DNA of 64,000 bases from Pedobacter frigiditerrae. Its GTDB lineage: Bacteria > Bacteroidota > Bacteroidia > Sphingobacteriales > Sphingobacteriaceae. Location: assembly GCF_004331645.1 (NCBI RefSeq), contig NZ_SJSK01000001.1, positions 1,488,001-1,552,000 on the forward strand, written 5' to 3'. Both the position numbers and the translations under genes were made by a program. Shown here piece after piece: positions 43,435 through 51,569 of the stretch. Below the pieces are notes generated by a model. The model ran no database searches. It had not been told where the DNA came from and saw only the letters and a program-made list of their open reading frames with translations. Positions within the stretch are counted from its first letter, which is position 1. Each line of letters starts with the position of its first letter.

Positions 43435-43558
43435 CGTTTTTAATTTTGGTTAGCTATTTAATTATTGATAATGAGATGCAAGTAGCCTTAAAATGTTACT
43501 AACTCAAACAAAAGCTACCATAATTGTATTTAGTTAGTAGTTTAATTAACTTAGTTAA

Positions 43559-45052
43559 ATGCAAAATCTAATAACCGCAAATCAAATGCAAGAAGCTGAT
43601 AATTATGTAATTATCAATCAACCAATTTCTTCAATTAATTTAATGGAAAATGCATCGAAAGCCTTCTGCAAACTTTTTAAAAAAGAGGTTTTAGATAAAG
43701 AAGCACAGCTATCCATTTTATGTGGACAAGGAAATAATGGGGGAGATGGTTTGGCTATTGCTAGGTTATTGCACAACGATAAGTACAAGAATATTTCAGT
43801 TTATGTAATTAAATTCGCTGATAGCCAAAGTGAAGGTAACAAGCAAAATGTAAAACGTTTATTGAAGCTAAAGGTTCCTGTTACTATTGTACAAAACGCA
43901 GTAAAATTAAAAGAGCTTAAAGCAGATATTATAATTGATGCAATGCTTGGTTCAGGGCTCAATAAGCCACTAAAAGATGATTATGCAGATTTAGTTGCTC
44001 TGGTAAATGCTTCAAAAGCAAGGATTATTTCGGTTGATGTGCCAACAGGATTTGCTACAGAAGGAGAAATTCCTGAAAACTATAATGGCATTAAAGCTGA
44101 TTTAGTGATCTCTTTTCAGCGACCGAAGATTAATTTTTTCTTTCCTGAATCTGTCGAAGCATTTTACAGGTATAAAATCGTAGATATTGGTCTTGATGAA
44201 AACTTTATTCAAGGACTAACAAGTAACTGGAAACTGTTAAAGAATGCAGATATAAAAGCGCTGATTAAGCCAAGAGCAAATTTTAGTCACAAGGGAACTT
44301 ATGGACACGCTTTATTAGTTGCAGGAAATACTACCACAATGGGAGCGGCAATTTTAGTTGCAAGTGCTTGTTTAAATGCTGGGGCAGGTTTAACAACAGT
44401 CTGTTTACCACAAAGTGGATTAATAGCACTTAATACTACTTTGCCAGAGGTTATGGCCTTGCCACGAAATGAACATTTGGCGATTGAAGATTTTGATAAG
44501 TTTAATGTAATTGCCATTGGCCCTGGTTTAGGGTTGGAGCCTGAAAATGAAGAATTGTTCGAGAAAATTATCAACCTGAATAAACCTATAATTGTTGATG
44601 CAGATGGGTTGACAATTTTAAGTAAACGAAAAGATTTATTAGATAAATTACCAGCTGAAAGTATTTTAACGCCTCACGTGAAAGAGTTCGATCGTTTGTT
44701 TGGCGAACATAAAAACTGGTGGGGTAGAATAAAGACCGCTCAAAAAGAGGCAAAGGAAAGGGATTTGATTATTGTGTTAAAGAATCAATATACATTTATC
44801 TGTTTGCCAACTGGCGAAGTTAGAATCAATCCAACTGGTAATCCGGCGATAGCCTCTGGTGGGATGGGAGATGTATTAACAGGGATAATAACAGCATTTA
44901 TGGCGCAAGGTTATTCATCTGAAGATGCTGCAACTTTAGCTGTTTACATACACGGAAAAGCTGGAGATAAATTAGCAGAAAATAAGTTTGTGGTAAGTGC
45001 TCATCAGGTTGCCTTACAAATTCCGAAGACAATGAAAGATAGCTTAAGCTAA
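43559..45052 (+). CDS. nnr: Bifunctional NAD(P)H-hydrate epimerase / dehydratase
   Basis: 497 residues. The N-terminal YjeF_N domain (about 1-210) epimerises damaged NAD(P)HX; GQGNNGGDGLAIARLL and DAMLGSGLNKPL are its signatures. The C-terminal kinase-like domain (about 225-495) dehydrates S-NAD(P)HX with ADP or ATP; KGTYGHALLVAG, ILTPHVKEFDRLFG and NPAIASGGMGDVLTGII, with the catalytic Asp, are present. Repair acts in the cytoplasm on hydrated cofactors. It is an isolated gene. Confidence 0.95.
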   Translation: MQNLITANQMQEADNYVIINQPISSINLMENASKAFCKLFKKEVLDKEAQLSILCGQGNNGGDGLAIARLLHNDKYKNISVYVIKFADSQSEGNKQNVKRLLKLKVPVTIVQNAVKLKELKADIIIDAMLGSGLNKPLKDDYADLVALVNASKARIISVDVPTGFATEGEIPENYNGIKADLVISFQRPKINFFFPESVEAFYRYKIVDIGLDENFIQGLTSNWKLLKNADIKALIKPRANFSHKGTYGHALLVAGNTTTMGAAILVASACLNAGAGLTTVCLPQSGLIALNTTLPEVMALPRNEHLAIEDFDKFNVIAIGPGLGLEPENEELFEKIINLNKPIIVDADGLTILSKRKDLLDKLPAESILTPHVKEFDRLFGEHKNWWGRIKTAQKEAKERDLIIVLKNQYTFICLPTGEVRINPTGNPAIASGGMGDVLTGIITAFMAQGYSSEDAATLAVYIHGKAGDKLAENKFVVSAHQVALQIPKTMKDSLS

Positions 45053-45108
45053 GAGATGTTTATGCTCTATGAAAAGATACCCGTTATTTGTCATGCTTAT
45101 GTTTAATA

Positions 45109-45254
45109 GCCCTGATAGCAGCGAGCACGAAGCGTAGCGATTAAAGCGAATAGTCCCAAAGGGATGACATTGGCACAGGACAACCTTTGTTAGCTGCACT
45201 AATTTGCGCTTCAAGAAATACAATTAAATAGATTCTTCCTTTGTCAGAATGACA
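45109..45254. repeat. Intergenic repeat block: CAGCGAGCACG-type plus GTCAGAATGACA copy
   Basis: Bases 45109-45189 resemble the block at 6127-6221 (CCTGATAG, GCGAGCACGAAGCG, GTCCCAAAGGGA, AGGACAACCTTTG). An inverted GTCATTCTGA-type copy (45230-45254, AGATTCTTCCTTTGTCAGAA then TGACA) follows. They fill the space between the convergent nnr and anti-sigma genes. Confidence 0.6.
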
Positions 45255-45258
45255 AATA

Positions 45259-46077
45259 TTATATAGTTACACCACCCATCACCACCATTTTTTCCATAGT
45301 AGGGTTAACACTGCCACCAGTAGGTTCAATAGTTACGGCAAATGCTTGTGCTCTTGGTATGGTTTCCATCTGTTGTACGGCATCTTTGGCATTTTCACCA
45401 AATACCCCTAAACTAACAGGTTTTCCATCAACCAAAGCCCATAACTGATATTCATGAGATTTATCTGTTTTGGGTAAATCCATTGCCGAATGGTTAATTA
45501 ATATGCTTTTGTTCTTTTTATTCCAATATACCAACATTTTAGCCTTTGGTGAATTTGCAACACCAGCTAACTTAACAGTTGCCCACTCTGTGGTTTCTGT
45601 CATGTCAATTTGGTTTTGCATACCAGCCTTATCAAACTCAAGTTTGGTAACCGTAGTTGCAAACTTATCTTTCTCAGAACTTAAACTAACAATTTGGTTA
45701 TTAGCTAATTTTAATTGAGTGTAAACAGAGAATAAAGCAGCGACACTAATCACTAATAAAGCAACGCAAGCCACTAAAGCATAACGTAAAGTTTTTATCC
45801 TCACGTCATTTTTAACTTCATAAAGAGGCACAACCTTAGGCTGGGCTTTGGTTTCGGTAAATTGTGCTAAGATTTTATCTTCTAATGCTGCAGATGGGGC
45901 AATTGCATTTTCGAGTGCATAAGCCTCCATCGCAAGTTCTATGGCAGTTATTTCTGCTTTAACCTCCGGATGTTTGCTGGCCATGACTTCAACTTCGGTA
46001 CGTTCTGTTGCAGTTAACTGCCCTAAAACGTAAAGTTCAAGTATGCCTGATTCGATATATGCTTTTACTTCTTCCAC
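45259..46077 (-). CDS. Anti-sigma factor, RskA-like
   Basis: 272 residues. The N-terminal part (about 1-75: YIESGILELYVLGQLTATER, VEVMASKHPEVKAEI) is the cytoplasmic sigma-binding region. One membrane helix at about 98-118 is followed by a short coiled coil (LANNQIVSLSSEKDKFATTV) and a periplasmic RskA C-terminal domain (WNKKNKSILI, YQLWALVDGKPVSLG, AQAFAVTIEPTGGS). It restrains the ECF sigma encoded immediately upstream; only 1 base separates the two genes, so they are made together. Confidence 0.88.
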   Translation of the reverse strand: MEEVKAYIESGILELYVLGQLTATERTEVEVMASKHPEVKAEITAIELAMEAYALENAIAPSAALEDKILAQFTETKAQPKVVPLYEVKNDVRIKTLRYALVACVALLVISVAALFSVYTQLKLANNQIVSLSSEKDKFATTVTKLEFDKAGMQNQIDMTETTEWATVKLAGVANSPKAKMLVYWNKKNKSILINHSAMDLPKTDKSHEYQLWALVDGKPVSLGVFGENAKDAVQQMETIPRAQAFAVTIEPTGGSVNPTMEKMVVMGGVTI

Positions 46078-46078
46078 C

Positions 46079-46630
46079 TCAATTAAATTTTTTCCTTAAC
46101 TCTAAAATAGCCATCCTAACACGAGTTTTAACAGTACCCAAAGGTAAATTTAATTCTTCTGCTGTTTCTACGTGTGTATAGCCTTTAAAATAGACCATAT
46201 CTAACACATCCTTAAACTCAGGTTTAAGTAATGTAACCATATCCTTTAAACCTAAAACATCAGAATTAAAACTCACTTTCTTTTGCTCGTCGATAAAATC
46301 TACGTTATTTTCAATGTCTTGGTTTTTATTAGAATTCTTAAAATCTTTCGAACGTAACTTATCTATAGAAAGATTACGAGCAATATTCATCATCCAAGTA
46401 AATAAACGACCTTTTGAAGAGTCATATCCCCCGGCAGAATTCCATATTTTAACGAAAGTTTCTTGTAAAAGGTCTTCAGCAACCTCAGTATGTAGAACAA
46501 TACGGGATATCACACCTAACAAAGCACCCGAATACATATCATACAATGCTTTAATTGCGATAGTGTCCTGTCTTTTAAGGGCGTTAACCAGTTCTTCTTC
46601 AGAGAGTGATATTTTTTTTGCTAGTGCCAA
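46079..46630 (-). CDS. ECF RNA polymerase sigma factor (SigK-like)
   Basis: 183 residues. Region 2 covers about 25-95 (AEDLLQETFVKIWNSAGGYD, GRLFTWMMNIARNLSIDKLR), and region 4 about 125-180 (VYFKGYTHVETAEELNLP, LGTVKTRVRMAILELRKKF). The short linker and missing regions 1 and 3 are typical of extracytoplasmic-function sigmas. It directs RNA polymerase to stress genes when the RskA-like anti-sigma factor releases it. Its own promoter was not recognisable. Confidence 0.94.
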   Translation of the reverse strand: MALAKKISLSEEELVNALKRQDTIAIKALYDMYSGALLGVISRIVLHTEVAEDLLQETFVKIWNSAGGYDSSKGRLFTWMMNIARNLSIDKLRSKDFKNSNKNQDIENNVDFIDEQKKVSFNSDVLGLKDMVTLLKPEFKDVLDMVYFKGYTHVETAEELNLPLGTVKTRVRMAILELRKKFN

Positions 46631-46696
46631 TGGTGCTAATATACAGAAACTATAACAAGCTCGTAGTAATTTTTGTTTTAGTTAAAACTTACAGCT

Positions 46697-47578
46697 CTAA
46701 AAATCGAATAAATGTTTTTCTGCATGATAGGACGAACGTACCAATGGGCCACTCTCCACATATCTTAAGCCTTTTGCCAATCCAATTTCCTTGTATTTTG
46801 CAAATTGGTCTGGATGTATCCAATCTACAACTGGGTGATGGTTTCTTGTCGGCTGTAAATATTGCCCTAAAGTTAAAATATGAACGCCATTTGCTACCAA
46901 GTCATCCATGGATTCTAAAACATCGTCTTCAGTTTCACCTAAGCCTAACATGATACCTGTTTTAGTTCTTAACCCAAATTCCGAAATCCTTTTTAAAGCT
47001 TCTAAGCTTCTATCATATTTAGCCTGAATACGAACCTGTTTTGTTAAACGTCTAACCGTTTCTACATTGTGGCTCATTACTTCTGGTCTTTCTTCTAAAA
47101 CACGGTATAAATTATCCCACTGACCTTTAAAATCTGGAATTAAAGTTTCTAATGTAGTTTTTGGACTTTCGCGTCTGATGGCTTGTAAAGTTTCGGCCCA
47201 AATGATAGAACCACCATCTTTTAAATCATCACGATCTACCGAAGTAATAACGCAATGTTTAACATTCATCAGTTTTACTGAATTTGCAATACGATTTGGT
47301 TCATCTGTATCTACAGCTAGAGGTCTGCCAGTAGCAACGGCGCAAAATGAACATGAACGCGTACAAATATTACCTAAAATCATAAATGTGGCCGTGCCTG
47401 CGCCCCAACATTCGCCCATATTAGGGCAATTGCCACTTTCGCAAATGGTATGCAATTTATGTGTGTCTACAAGGCTTCTAACTTGCGCATATTCCTTGCC
47501 AACAGGTAATTTAACCCTTAACCAATCTGGTTTACGAGCCTTTTCTGTAACAGCAGCAACTACAGGAAGTTCAATCAT
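46697..47578 (-). CDS. lipA: Lipoyl synthase
   Basis: 293-residue radical-SAM enzyme that inserts two sulfurs into octanoyl groups on the E2 and GcvH proteins. The auxiliary cluster Cys residues are in [13 protein letters not shown], the radical-SAM cluster is [10 protein letters not shown] (C-x3-C-x2-C), and the C-terminal RSSYHAE carries the conserved Arg-Ser-Ser. Full length. A TAnnTTTG box begins 5 bases upstream of the ATG, so the transcript is nearly leaderless. Confidence 0.97.
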   Translation of the reverse strand: MIELPVVAAVTEKARKPDWLRVKLPVGKEYAQVRSLVDTHKLHTICESGNCPNMGECWGAGTATFMILGNICTRSCSFCAVATGRPLAVDTDEPNRIANSVKLMNVKHCVITSVDRDDLKDGGSIIWAETLQAIRRESPKTTLETLIPDFKGQWDNLYRVLEERPEVMSHNVETVRRLTKQVRIQAKYDRSLEALKRISEFGLRTKTGIMLGLGETEDDVLESMDDLVANGVHILTLGQYLQPTRNHHPVVDWIHPDQFAKYKEIGLAKGLRYVESGPLVRSSYHAEKHLFDF

Positions 47579-47582
47579 GGTA

Positions 47583-47590
47583 CAAAGTTA
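47583..47590 (-). promoter_or_regulatory. Promoter -7 box of lipA
   Basis: Minus-strand TAACTTTG lies 4 bases before the lipA ATG. A short element shared with ribH (47616-47640) lies just upstream of it. Confidence 0.55.
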
Positions 47591-47615
47591 AACAATCTTC
47601 ATGAATTGTTGTAAG

Positions 47616-47640
47616 ATTGAAATGTTTGAAGGTTGTAATG
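47616..47640. repeat. Element shared upstream of lipA and ribH
   Basis: TTGAAATGTTTGAAGGTTGT at this site has a near copy upstream of ribH (TTGAAATGTTTAAAGGTTGT, inside 50604-50628). In both cases it lies about 10-30 bases upstream of the minus-strand -7 box. Confidence 0.6.
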
Positions 47641-47821
47641 TTTTATTTAAGCGTATTGAAATAATTTTAAAAACAATTACACTTCTACTTTTAAAGTTAG
47701 CCCTTCCCTACGTTTCAATTTTTTGAAGCTTCGCAACAAAAAGATTTCCACTTCAATAAGGTTTAGATAATAAAGGGCTGTGCAACAGTTAAAAAAACAC
47801 ATCAATTTCAATACAAATTTT

Positions 47822-47829
47822 TATATTTG
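47822..47829 (+). promoter_or_regulatory. Promoter -7 box of mqo
   Basis: TATATTTG fits TAnnTTTG and lies 111 bases before the mqo ATG, leaving a leader of roughly 105 bases. Confidence 0.5.
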
Positions 47830-47940
47830 TTTACTCTATCCAAATAGTAAATTTGTAGCTCGGAAAATTAGTAATTAGCACCCTTTTTAAAACAAAATAG
47901 CATTATAAGTGCTTTTCAAAAAAGGTTTATAAGTATAGTA

Positions 47941-49458
47941 ATGAGCAAAAAGAAAAAGACGGTTGTTGAAACCGACGCAGATGTTATTTTAATTGGTGCA
48001 GGTATCATGAGCGCCACTTTAGGTTTACTTTTAAAAGAACTAGACCCAAGTTTAAGCATTGAAATTTACGAACGCTTAGATATTGCGGCTGCCGAAAGTT
48101 CTGATGCCTGGAACAACGCAGGTACTGGTCACTCGGCATTTTGCGAATTAAACTACACCCCGCAAAAGAAAGATGGTTCTGTAGATGTTAAAAAAGCAGT
48201 GCAAATTGCCGAATCTTTTGAAGTTTCTAAACAGTTTTGGGCTTACTTTGTAGAAAAGAACATTCTTTCTGACCCTTATCTTTTTATTAGAAATATTCCT
48301 CACCTAAGCTTTGTTTGGGGTAAAAAGAACGTTGAGTTCCTTAAAACTAGATTTTCTTCTTTACAGCAATGCAATCTTTTTAAGGACATGGAATATACAG
48401 AAGAACCAGCTCTAATTCAAGAATGGACACCTTTAGTTATGGAAGGCAGGTCTAAGAAAGATAAAGTTGCTGCAACAAAAATGGATTTGGGTACCGATGT
48501 AAATTTCGGTTCTTTAACCAGGGAAATGTTTAGCTATTTGAGTAAACAATCAAATGTTACTTTGCATTTTAATCACGAAATCCGCGAGTTAGATAAAATG
48601 GATAATGGCGATTGGAAAGTAACAGTTAAAGATTTAGAATCTAAAAAGAAACGCAAACGCTTAGCTAAATTTGTATTTATTGGCGCCGGCGGTGGTTCAC
48701 TGCCTTTATTAGAAAAATCTGATATACCAGAAGGCAAAGGTTTTGGTGGCTTCCCGGTTAGCGGGCAATGGTTAAAATGTACAAATGAAGAAGTAATTGC
48801 TCGTCACCATGCTAAAGTATACGGAAAAGCAGCCGTTGGTGCTCCACCAATGTCTGTTCCACATTTAGATACGAGAATCATAAATGGTAAACAAGCTTTG
48901 CTTTTTGGTCCGTATGCCGGTTTTTCTACCAAATTCTTAAAAAATGGTTCGTTCTTAGATTTGCCGCTATCTATCAAATTTAATAATATCCGTCCGATGG
49001 TTTCTGCCGGACTAAAAAATATCGATTTAACAAAATACTTGATTGAGCAGATTCGTCAATCTCCAGAAGATAGATTTGAGGCCTTAAAAGAATATCTGCC
49101 AAATGCCGAATTTAAGGATTGGGAATTAGAGTACGCCGGACAAAGAGTACAAGTAATTAAAAAGAAAAAAAGTGGGGGAGGAATTTTAGAGTTTGGCACC
49201 GAAGTAGTGAGCGCTGCTGATGGTTCAATTGCAGCTTTATTAGGCGCCTCACCCGGTGCATCAACTGCAGTGTCTATTATGCTAGATTTATTAGAACGTT
49301 GCTTTAAGAGCAAATTGCAGACCTCAGAATGGCAAGCTAAAATAAAAGCCATGATCCCTACTTACGGGCAGAATTTAGCAGACAATAATGAGCTATGTGA
49401 GCAAACTAGAAAACACACATCAGCTGTGCTAAAATTAAATAGCCTGGTAGAGGGTTAG
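47941..49458 (+). CDS. mqo: Malate:quinone oxidoreductase
   Basis: 505-residue membrane-associated flavoenzyme oxidising malate to oxaloacetate and passing electrons to quinone. The FAD motif is ILIGAGIMSATLGLLLKEL, and family signatures include NNAGTGHSAFCELNYTP, IGAGGGSLPLLEKS and GFPVSGQWLKC. The C-terminal block SPGASTAVSIMLDLLERCF is typical. It can replace NAD-dependent malate dehydrogenase in the TCA cycle. A large inverted repeat separates it from ytxJ. Confidence 0.96.
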   Translation: MSKKKKTVVETDADVILIGAGIMSATLGLLLKELDPSLSIEIYERLDIAAAESSDAWNNAGTGHSAFCELNYTPQKKDGSVDVKKAVQIAESFEVSKQFWAYFVEKNILSDPYLFIRNIPHLSFVWGKKNVEFLKTRFSSLQQCNLFKDMEYTEEPALIQEWTPLVMEGRSKKDKVAATKMDLGTDVNFGSLTREMFSYLSKQSNVTLHFNHEIRELDKMDNGDWKVTVKDLESKKKRKRLAKFVFIGAGGGSLPLLEKSDIPEGKGFGGFPVSGQWLKCTNEEVIARHHAKVYGKAAVGAPPMSVPHLDTRIINGKQALLFGPYAGFSTKFLKNGSFLDLPLSIKFNNIRPMVSAGLKNIDLTKYLIEQIRQSPEDRFEALKEYLPNAEFKDWELEYAGQRVQVIKKKKSGGGILEFGTEVVSAADGSIAALLGASPGASTAVSIMLDLLERCFKSKLQTSEWQAKIKAMIPTYGQNLADNNELCEQTRKHTSAVLKLNSLVEG

Positions 49459-49470
49459 TCTGGCTTAGTT

Positions 49471-49545
49471 TGTCAGTCTGAGCGTAGTCGAAGACTTCTA
49501 AAATTAAATCACCTAAGAATTCCTTCGACTACGCTCAGGATGACA
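49471..49545. repeat. Large inverted repeat (GTCAGTCTGAGCG family) between mqo and ytxJ
   Basis: The 24-base arms 49471-49494 and 49522-49545 are reverse complements with three mismatches, separated by 27 bases. Each arm is a copy of the dispersed GTCATnCTGAGCGTAGTCGA family. Between convergent genes it probably acts as a shared transcription barrier. Confidence 0.85.
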
Positions 49546-49566
49546 TCCCTTTTTCATCGAAAGAAT

Positions 49567-49899
49567 TTATGCTATTATAGTTTCCGCAATTTCTTCTGCA
49601 GAAATATCGCTATGCGATGAATCTAGAATGCATTCGCCATCCTTAATTAATAACGTTTGTGGCGATTCATGATGAACCTGGAAAGTTTCGGCAATTGCTG
49701 CAGAAATATCTCGATGACTTATTAAATCTAAAAAGTAAAGTTGCGTATCTGCAGGAATAGCTTCCCAGTCTAACTCGAAATTCCTTTTAGCCATTAAGCT
49801 GATAGAACAACGAGTACTGTGCTTAAAAATAACACTATATCCACTCGCATTTTTAATGGTATCAACCTGTTCAAGGTTGTTAAGACTTATCCATTGCAT
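49567..49899 (-). CDS. ytxJ: Bacillithiol system redox protein YtxJ (bacilliredoxin-like)
   Basis: 110-residue thioredoxin-fold protein with a single active-site Cys, in FKHSTRCSISLMA, then YFLDLISHRDISAAIAETF and HHESPQTLLIKDG, the usual cis-Pro segment. YtxJ proteins remove bacillithiol from mixed disulfides. bshA is in the same window (15446), so a bacillithiol system is likely in this organism. A strong AGGAGG lies 8 bases before the ATG, inside the preceding small lipoprotein gene. Confidence 0.9.
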   Translation of the reverse strand: MQWISLNNLEQVDTIKNASGYSVIFKHSTRCSISLMAKRNFELDWEAIPADTQLYFLDLISHRDISAAIAETFQVHHESPQTLLIKDGECILDSSHSDISAEEIAETIIA

Positions 49900-49901
49900 T
49901 T

Positions 49902-50021
49902 TTATCTCCTCCTTTTTCCCTCTGGGTAAGAGCTATAAGCAGGGCAAAGGCGAGAAGAGCATGATTCTAATACTGCGATAGCGCAGAACACAAATAATAA
50001 TAGAATAGCTACCTTTTTCAT
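49902..50021 (-). CDS. Small lipoprotein (39 residues)
   Basis: A short gene upstream of ytxJ. The protein starts MKKVAILLLFVFCAIAVLES and continues with C21, a lipobox-type cleavage (VLESC), then SSRLCPAYSSYPEGKRRR. After signal cleavage only about 19 residues remain, mostly basic. Such tiny CSSRxCPxYS lipoproteins recur in Bacteroidota. Function unknown. Its stop is 2 bases from the ytxJ ATG, and its last codons hold the ytxJ ribosome-binding site, so the two are cotranslated. Confidence 0.75.
   Translation of the reverse strand: MKKVAILLLFVFCAIAVLESCSSRLCPAYSSYPEGKRRR
49908..49913 (-). promoter_or_regulatory. Strong Shine-Dalgarno site of ytxJ
   Basis: Minus-strand AGGAGG with an 8-base spacer to the ytxJ ATG. 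It stands out because most genes in this window have no recognisable site, as usual in Bacteroidota. Confidence 0.7.
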
Positions 50022-50091
50022 CGATGATTGTTTTAAGAATTCCTTTTTATAACTCTAAATTACAAAATTTTATGAATAACAAGCAAGCTTG

Positions 50092-50583
50092 TTAAATTGT
50101 TGCCGAAAAATGAGCCATTTTTAAAGCAGTTATTGCGGCCTCATCTCCTTTGTTTCCGTGTTTGCCGCCAGCCCTATCAATAGCTTGTTGCTCATCGTTA
50201 GTGGTTAAAACTCCGAAAATAACAGGCTTGCTGTGCTTAATGCCAACATTTGTAATTCCGTTAGCTACAGCATCACAAATAAAATCAAAATGTTTTGTGT
50301 CTCCTTGTATTACGCAGCCAAGGCAAATTACTGCATCTAATTTTTTCTTTTTTGCTAATAAAATTTCTGCAGCTCCTGTTAACTCAAAACTTCCTGGTAC
50401 GGCCATTGAAATGATATTCTTTTTATCTACGCCATACTTTATTAAAGTATCATAAGCACCTTGATAAAGTGCGCCAGTAATTTTCGCATTCCATTCTGCT
50501 ACAACGATAGCGATTTTAAAATCTGCACCATTTGGAATGGTGGTATGAGAAAAATCTGATAGATTTTTAAGATGTGAAGCCAT
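50092..50583 (-). CDS. ribH: 6,7-dimethyl-8-ribityllumazine synthase
   Basis: 163-residue enzyme of riboflavin synthesis, condensing 5-amino-6-ribitylaminouracil with 3,4-dihydroxy-2-butanone 4-phosphate; it forms 60-subunit shells in many bacteria. Signatures: IVVAEWNAKITGALYQGA, VPGSFELTGAAEIL, CLGCVIQGDTKHFDFI, and GVLTTNDEQQAIDRAGG. Catalytic His is in TKHFDF. A -7 box begins 5 bases upstream of the ATG. Confidence 0.97.
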   Translation of the reverse strand: MASHLKNLSDFSHTTIPNGADFKIAIVVAEWNAKITGALYQGAYDTLIKYGVDKKNIISMAVPGSFELTGAAEILLAKKKKLDAVICLGCVIQGDTKHFDFICDAVANGITNVGIKHSKPVIFGVLTTNDEQQAIDRAGGKHGNKGDEAAITALKMAHFSATI

Positions 50584-50587
50584 GGTG

Positions 50588-50595
50588 CAAAGATA
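50588..50595 (-). promoter_or_regulatory. Promoter -7 box of ribH
   Basis: Minus-strand TATCTTTG lies 4 bases before the ribH ATG (50583), predicting a leaderless mRNA. The element shared with lipA lies just upstream at 50604-50628. Confidence 0.6.
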
Positions 50596-50603
50596 AATTT
50601 ATT

Positions 50604-50628
50604 GTTGAAATGTTTAAAGGTTGTAAAG
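50604..50628. repeat. Element shared upstream of ribH and lipA
   Basis: GTTGAAATGTTTAAAGGTTG with its TAAAG tail is a near copy of 47616-47640. Two further TTGTAAAG words follow directly, as in simple direct repeats. Confidence 0.6.
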
Positions 50629-50647
50629 TTGTAAAGTTGTCATAAAA

Positions 50648-50680
50648 CAAAAAAGACCCTGCGTTAACAGAGTCTTTTTA
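50648..50680 (-). terminator. Terminator after the TPR membrane protein gene
   Basis: AAAAAGACCCTG pairs with CAGAGTCTTTTT (one internal mismatch) around CGTTAA, giving a U-run on either strand. It lies 18-50 bases after the stop of the gene ending at 50698. Confidence 0.8.
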
Positions 50681-50697
50681 ATCCGCTTTGCGGAAAA

Positions 50698-51366
50698 TTA
50701 GTTTGTTTGTGCTTGTACACGAGCTAAATACTCATCTATCATTGTTGCTTCTTGGCTATCTGGATATTGAGACTTAATTTTTTCGTAAGCTTCTTCGGCA
50801 CCTTTAAAATCCTTTAAAGTTTCGTTCACTAAACCCAATTTTTTAAGGAACATAGGAGAAGTAAATTTGTTACTTGCTTTATCAGCTGCTTTTTTATAAT
50901 AAGTTGCAGCTTGTTTGTAGTCTTTTAACTCGCTATAAGCATCTCCTAATAAGCCTAAGGCCAATGGATCTGCAACTGGACTACCAGTAGCTGTATATTT
51001 ACCTAATGCTTCAGTAGCTTTTTTGTATTCGCCTTTACGTAAATAAATACCACCTAAGTAAAGATTAGCTAAGTTAGCAGATTTAGTATTGTCATATTCT
51101 TCAGCAATTTTTTCTAGCCCATAATTACCACCTTCACCATTTATTGCTTTATTAGCTAAAGAATCTACACCTACATATTGCTCTGATTTGAACATTTTAG
51201 CAGCTGCTTCATCTGCTCTGTTTGGCAAATAAGATGCGAAATAATATAGAGCAATTGCTCCTAAAGCAAGTATAGCTACTGCTATAAATAACAAACTTTT
51301 ACCGTTCTCCTCAAAGAAAGTTCCTTTTCTCACTGGTTGTGTTGTTGTAGTATCTGTTGTAGACAT
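50698..51366 (-). CDS. Membrane-anchored TPR protein, YfgM-like
   Basis: 222 residues. Residues 1-24 are cytoplasmic, one membrane helix spans about 26-48 (SLLFIAVAILALGAIALYYF), and the periplasmic part carries TPR motifs (about 95-220: ANLYLGGIYLRKGEYKKATE, LGLLGDAYSELKDYKQAATY, LGLVNETLKDFKGAEEAYEK). YfgM-type proteins help fold secreted proteins near SecYEG, which fits, but the sequence shows only architecture. It has its own promoter box 27 bases upstream. Confidence 0.88.
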   Translation of the reverse strand: MSTTDTTTTQPVRKGTFFEENGKSLLFIAVAILALGAIALYYFASYLPNRADEAAAKMFKSEQYVGVDSLANKAINGEGGNYGLEKIAEEYDNTKSANLANLYLGGIYLRKGEYKKATEALGKYTATGSPVADPLALGLLGDAYSELKDYKQAATYYKKAADKASNKFTSPMFLKKLGLVNETLKDFKGAEEAYEKIKSQYPDSQEATMIDEYLARVQAQTN

Positions 51367-51392
51367 TTGTTTTTAAAAAAAAATTGAGATTG

Positions 51393-51400
51393 CAAAAATA
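51393..51400 (-). promoter_or_regulatory. Promoter -7 box of the TPR membrane protein gene
   Basis: Minus-strand TATTTTTG fits TAnnTTTG, 26 bases upstream of the ATG at 51366. Confidence 0.5.
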
Positions 51401-51551
51401 CGTTTTTCAATGAAAGTATCAACCCCTTTTTTAACTATTTAATTAAGAGCATGTTTAAGTAGGGTGTATAGCGCTAAGTGTTAAGCATAACACCAGCTAA
51501 AACACTATCTCATTAGCTAGAAACTCTATTCGCCTTACACATATAAAAAGT

Positions 51552-51559
51552 TATCTTTG
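51552..51559 (+). promoter_or_regulatory. Promoter -7 box of recF
   Basis: TATCTTTG ends 10 bases before the recF ATG at 51570, giving a leader of only a few bases. Confidence 0.6.
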
Positions 51560-51569
51560 TGCATCAACT

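Larger units (their letters stand above)
47579..47940. other. Divergent promoter region between lipA and mqo
   Basis: 362 bases with no gene. It holds the lipA -7 box, a GTTGAAATGTTT(A/G)AAGGTTG-type element at 47616-47640, and the mqo -7 box at 47822-47829. About 115 bases of predicted mqo leader follow, long for this window. I see no riboswitch fold in it. Confidence 0.6.
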
